NCBI GenBank assembly: GCA_024643485.1
Contig: JAHEMU010000073.1
Location: forward strand, 1-7,058
DNA: 7,058 bases
Reading direction: 5' to 3'
Source: Cytophagales bacterium
Lineage (GTDB): Bacteria > Bacteroidota > Bacteroidia > Cytophagales > Cyclobacteriaceae
Within the stretch, counting starts at the first letter, position 1. Every line of letters begins with the position of its first letter. Position numbers and translations under genes: made by a program. Below, piece after piece: positions 5,593-7,058 of this stretch. The notes beneath the pieces are model-generated. The model made no database searches. It was not told the DNA's origin and worked only from the letters and a program-made list of their open reading frames with translations.

Positions 5593-7058
5593 TATAACGT
5601 ATATTTAAAAGCCAATACAATATTTCTTCCTGTCTGATCAGCAAAATAGCGCAATCGGTCTGTGTACATACGATAGCTCGTATTCAGGGCATTTCTCATT
5701 TGTACGTCCAAGCTCATTCTATTTTTCTCCACATGAAACCCTAGATCGACTAAAACATATCCTGCAGGAGCATCCAATAAATCATAAATAACACTACCCT
5801 TTGAGGTAATAAATGCGTTTGCACCATCCATTAATAAACTATTAACATCAATAATGGGTGGTTGGTTATGCGTTTTTAAAATCCATTCAGGTTGAATATA
5901 AAACCCTGCATTTTCAAATTTGTCCCAATTCATGAAAAAATCCTGACGGTATCGCATTTGGAAAGGTGGCATTTCAATAAAATACTGATTATTAGTTAAA
6001 TCTTTAGCCCACAATACATTACTGCTTAGGTGACCCTTTAATTGTTCACCTTTATTCCAACGCCAATCAAAATCAATTCCGGAAAGTCCTGCCGTAGTTT
6101 GATCGTATACAAAAAACGGAAAGGCTCCCCGCACCGTTTCTGTAACTCCTGCTGGTCTACTATAAAAAAAATGGTCGATCCATTGAGCGTATGCAGTAAT
6201 TGCAATGGAATGATTTCCGCTTTTTCTCTCCACGGAATTTATCCACTTCACCCCTCTTTCAGGTGTTATTTGGCCTTTTCCAGAATCATAAAAATCTCCG
6301 GCAACAAATTGATTGTTTGGGGACAAATCATACCTAAATAATCCATATTCTAACGATGCTTGGTGTTTTCCGAATATATACAACTCAGACATGCTTGGGG
6401 GGCGCCATGCGGTACCCAGGTTAGACCTAAAGGAAGCGTGATGATTCCACTCTTTCAAGTAGCCAATCGTTGCTGTCATGTTAAGGTAATCTGCATCATC
6501 GTAGAATAATACATTTGAAATGGTTCTCCCTATCACCCAATTTTTTTGATAATCCACTCGAATACCCGCCTCGAGGGTCTGTTTATTGGCAATTTGAATA
6601 GATTCTATCCCATATATTCCCAAACGTTGAATGGTATAATTTGGAATAAAGGAAATGGTATTCGTTCCAGACTGATTTTCATTGTTTTGAAACATCCATT
6701 GCGCCCCTATAGAATGTGTGCCTTTCCAGGGATTAGCCTTAATGAAATTGAAATCAAACGTATGAGTACTTAGGATTAAGTCTATGGAAGGTAATTCGTT
6801 ATTTATTCCCTTCCTAACATCAAATTCTTGCCTATGATTGTTTTGAAAAGCATATTGGGCCTCAATTTTACCATTTTCGATGAAATAGCTCGCTTTTAAT
6901 TTAGCAACCGTATGTTTTACAAATTGCCTTGGTGTATTAATATCATACGTAAAATCGGAAGTATAGAAAGGTTCATCAGCAGAAATCGCTTTTGCTAAAT
7001 CTTCTAAATTACCCACTACTGAGCCTCTCAATATTCCCATTTCTTGTTGGATATAATT
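5592..7058 (-). CDS. TonB-dependent outer-membrane receptor, C-terminal beta-barrel (5' end outside the window; ZnuD-like motifs)
   Basis: The frame stays open to the right edge (N-Y-I-Q-Q-E before Met at 7040), so the visible 488 residues are the C-terminal part of a receptor usually of about 750-850 residues. The plug and any N-terminal carboxypeptidase-like domain are off-window. Barrel evidence, numbering from that Met: 'QEMGILRGSVVGN' at the edge; repeated alternating strands; the conserved W-R-P-P-S-M-S-E-L-Y-I-F-G-K-H at 212-226; F-V-Y-D-Q-T-T-A-G-L-S-G-I-D at 310-323; P-A-G-Y-V-L-V-D-L-G at 425-434; and the C-terminal N-T-S-Y-R-M-Y-T-D-R-L-R-Y-F-A-D-Q-T-G-R-N at 453-473. The E-L-Y-x-x-G-x-H segment and the terminal N-x-x-Y-R...G-R-N pattern resemble ZnuD-type zinc (or heme) receptors, but substrate cannot be fixed from this. 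The protein ends in -K-Y-T-L rather than the more usual terminal aromatic residue. It is coupled to the downstream lipoprotein by a one-base stop/start overlap. Confidence 0.88.
   Translation of the reverse strand, partial: NYIQQEMGILRGSVVGNLEDLAKAISADEPFYTSDFTYDINTPRQFVKHTVAKLKASYFIENGKIEAQYAFQNNHRQEFDVRKGINNELPSIDLILSTHTFDFNFIKANPWKGTHSIGAQWMFQNNENQSGTNTISFIPNYTIQRLGIYGIESIQIANKQTLEAGIRVDYQKNWVIGRTISNVLFYDDADYLNMTATIGYLKEWNHHASFRSNLGTAWRPPSMSELYIFGKHQASLEYGLFRYDLSPNNQFVAGDFYDSGKGQITPERGVKWINSVERKSGNHSIAITAYAQWIDHFFYSRPAGVTETVRGAFPFFVYDQTTAGLSGIDFDWRWNKGEQLKGHLSSNVLWAKDLTNNQYFIEMPPFQMRYRQDFFMNWDKFENAGFYIQPEWILKTHNQPPIIDVNSLLMDGANAFITSKGSVIYDLLDAPAGYVLVDLGFHVEKNRMSLDVQMRNALNTSYRMYTDRLRYFADQTGRNIVLAFKYTL

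Noticed and set aside
6042..6773. Two plus-strand ORFs (99 and 75 residues) opposite the TonB-dependent receptor
   Set aside because: Both are antisense to continuous receptor barrel sequence with recognised motifs, and neither shows domain features.
7038..7040. ATG at 7040 as the start of the receptor gene
   Set aside because: Receptor-like sequence (Q-Q-E-M-G-I-L-R-G-S) continues in frame to the edge, and a 482-residue protein would lack plug and signal peptide.

Overview
The window reads as ordinary chromosomal DNA of a member of the Bacteroidota. The evidence is low-GC coding sequence, a TonB-dependent outer-membrane receptor, a lipoprotein with a short lipobox, a secreted protein ending in a type IX secretion (T9SS) type A sorting domain, and A/T-rich translation start regions without Shine-Dalgarno sequences. 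I cannot narrow it below phylum. No tRNA, rRNA, CRISPR array, insertion sequence or phage gene is visible.

Layout: almost every base is coding. On the left, the plus strand carries the 3' part of a large BNR/VPS10-type beta-propeller ('glycosyl hydrolase-like') protein. It converges with a run of five minus-strand genes, and the two stop codons share the four bases TTAA. In transcription order (right to left) the minus-strand genes are: a TonB-dependent receptor whose 5' end lies outside the window; a small lipoprotein of a conserved receptor-linked family; a CotH-kinase/lamin-tail/T9SS protein; a DinB-family protein; and a DUF819 membrane protein.

The minus-strand run appears to contain two transcriptional or functional blocks. 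The receptor and lipoprotein are coupled through TAATG and probably form an outer-membrane uptake pair. The receptor's visible motifs resemble ZnuD-like receptors, so a metal or metal-complex ligand is a reasonable but unproven guess. An 11-bp perfect inverted repeat lies exactly at the lipoprotein stop codon and separates this block from the next. CotH and DinB are then separated by a single base. DUF819 follows after 42 bp containing two mutually exclusive small hairpins that share one arm.

I see no clearly novel multi-gene system. The most useful leads are the receptor-lipoprotein pair with Asp-rich loops, the secreted CotH-like kinase with its catalytic-type residues present and tightly coupled to a DinB protein, and the two intergenic RNA-structure candidates.
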